From: Protonemura montana
Lineage: Eukaryota; Arthropoda; Insecta; Plecoptera; Nemouridae
Length of the DNA stretch: 64,000 bases
Direction: 5' to 3'
NCBI GenBank assembly: GCA_947568835.1
Contig: OX387609.1
Span: 2,112,001 to 2,176,000 of the forward strand
Below, piece by piece: positions 63,706 through 64,000 of the stretch. Positions within the stretch are counted from its first letter, which is position 1. Each line of letters starts with the position of its first letter. The translations under genes and the position numbers were made by a program. The notes beneath the pieces are model-generated. The model had not been told where the DNA came from and searched no databases. It was given only the letters and a program-made list of their open reading frames with translations.

Positions 63706-64000
63706 GTACGTGATAGCATTATTATATTCAAGCCTGCACGTATTATCGTGAACCTAGCAAATCTTTCCCGACTTAATATGACAGATAAAATTCTTAACGA
63801 ATTTTATATCTGTTTGAAATTAGTGCATCAATTCTAAATCGAAGATATTTTTATCTTAAAAACACAAGTCAACTGATTAGAAAAAAGCGAACTGGGCCAT
63901 TGATCATTTATAGCTGAAAAAGGTGAACATCAATCTTTATAATTATTTTAAAATTAACGCTTACCATGTAATGGTACACGATTGGTCAATAATATTTCCT

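Overview
The window looks like insect nuclear DNA. It is AT-rich, its genes are split into small exons with GT-AG introns, it is dense in short interspersed repeats, and it has arthropod-type core promoter sequences (TCAGT initiators). I cannot fix the order or species from the sequence.

Layout. At 5.1-13.4 kb a minus-strand, four-exon gene encodes a secreted lipocalin with a hydrophobic, GPI-signal-like tail. From 19.5 to 51.0 kb a plus-strand serpin gene (serpin A) has seven constant exons (19,528-30,850), followed by an array of 18 alternative 3'-terminal exons (E1-E18, 31,791-51,006). Each E exon starts in the same phase after a shared inhibitory hinge and supplies its own reactive-centre loop, the C-terminal strand (a variant of F-x-A-D-H-P-F ... 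L-F-x-G-R) and a stop codon. The predicted bait residues include Arg, Lys, Tyr, Phe, Leu, Thr, Ala and Cys. E2 carries a furin-type R-L-K-R site and a C-terminal RDEL, as in Drosophila Spn42Da (Spn4) and mosquito SRPN10, so A is very probably a greatly expanded member of that class. From 52.8 to 61.4 kb a tandem paralogue (serpin B) has the same exon structure but a single terminal exon with a predicted Lys-Ser bait. Two orphan first coding exons with good donors (18,156-18,279 and 62,331-62,474), and promoter-like sequence near 63.0 and 63.5 kb, point to further genes whose remaining exons I could not find.

The introns and intergenic DNA are full of mobile DNA. Present are a 5S-rRNA-derived SINE family whose 5S-like head is often tandemly repeated (3-5 copies of 91 bp); a tRNA-derived SINE family whose A-box head is repeated (2-10 copies of 52 bp); foldback elements whose arms carry a hammerhead-ribozyme-like core; a head-to-tail trio of Helitron-like units with a 10-bp minisatellite; a hAT-type MITE with an 8-bp target duplication; and several minisatellites, three of which lie directly before serpin 3' splice sites.

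How the genes work together. The two serpins share one architecture, and gene A turns a single scaffold into many protease inhibitors by choice of last exon. This design suits immune and secretory protease control. The lipocalin is an unrelated neighbour.
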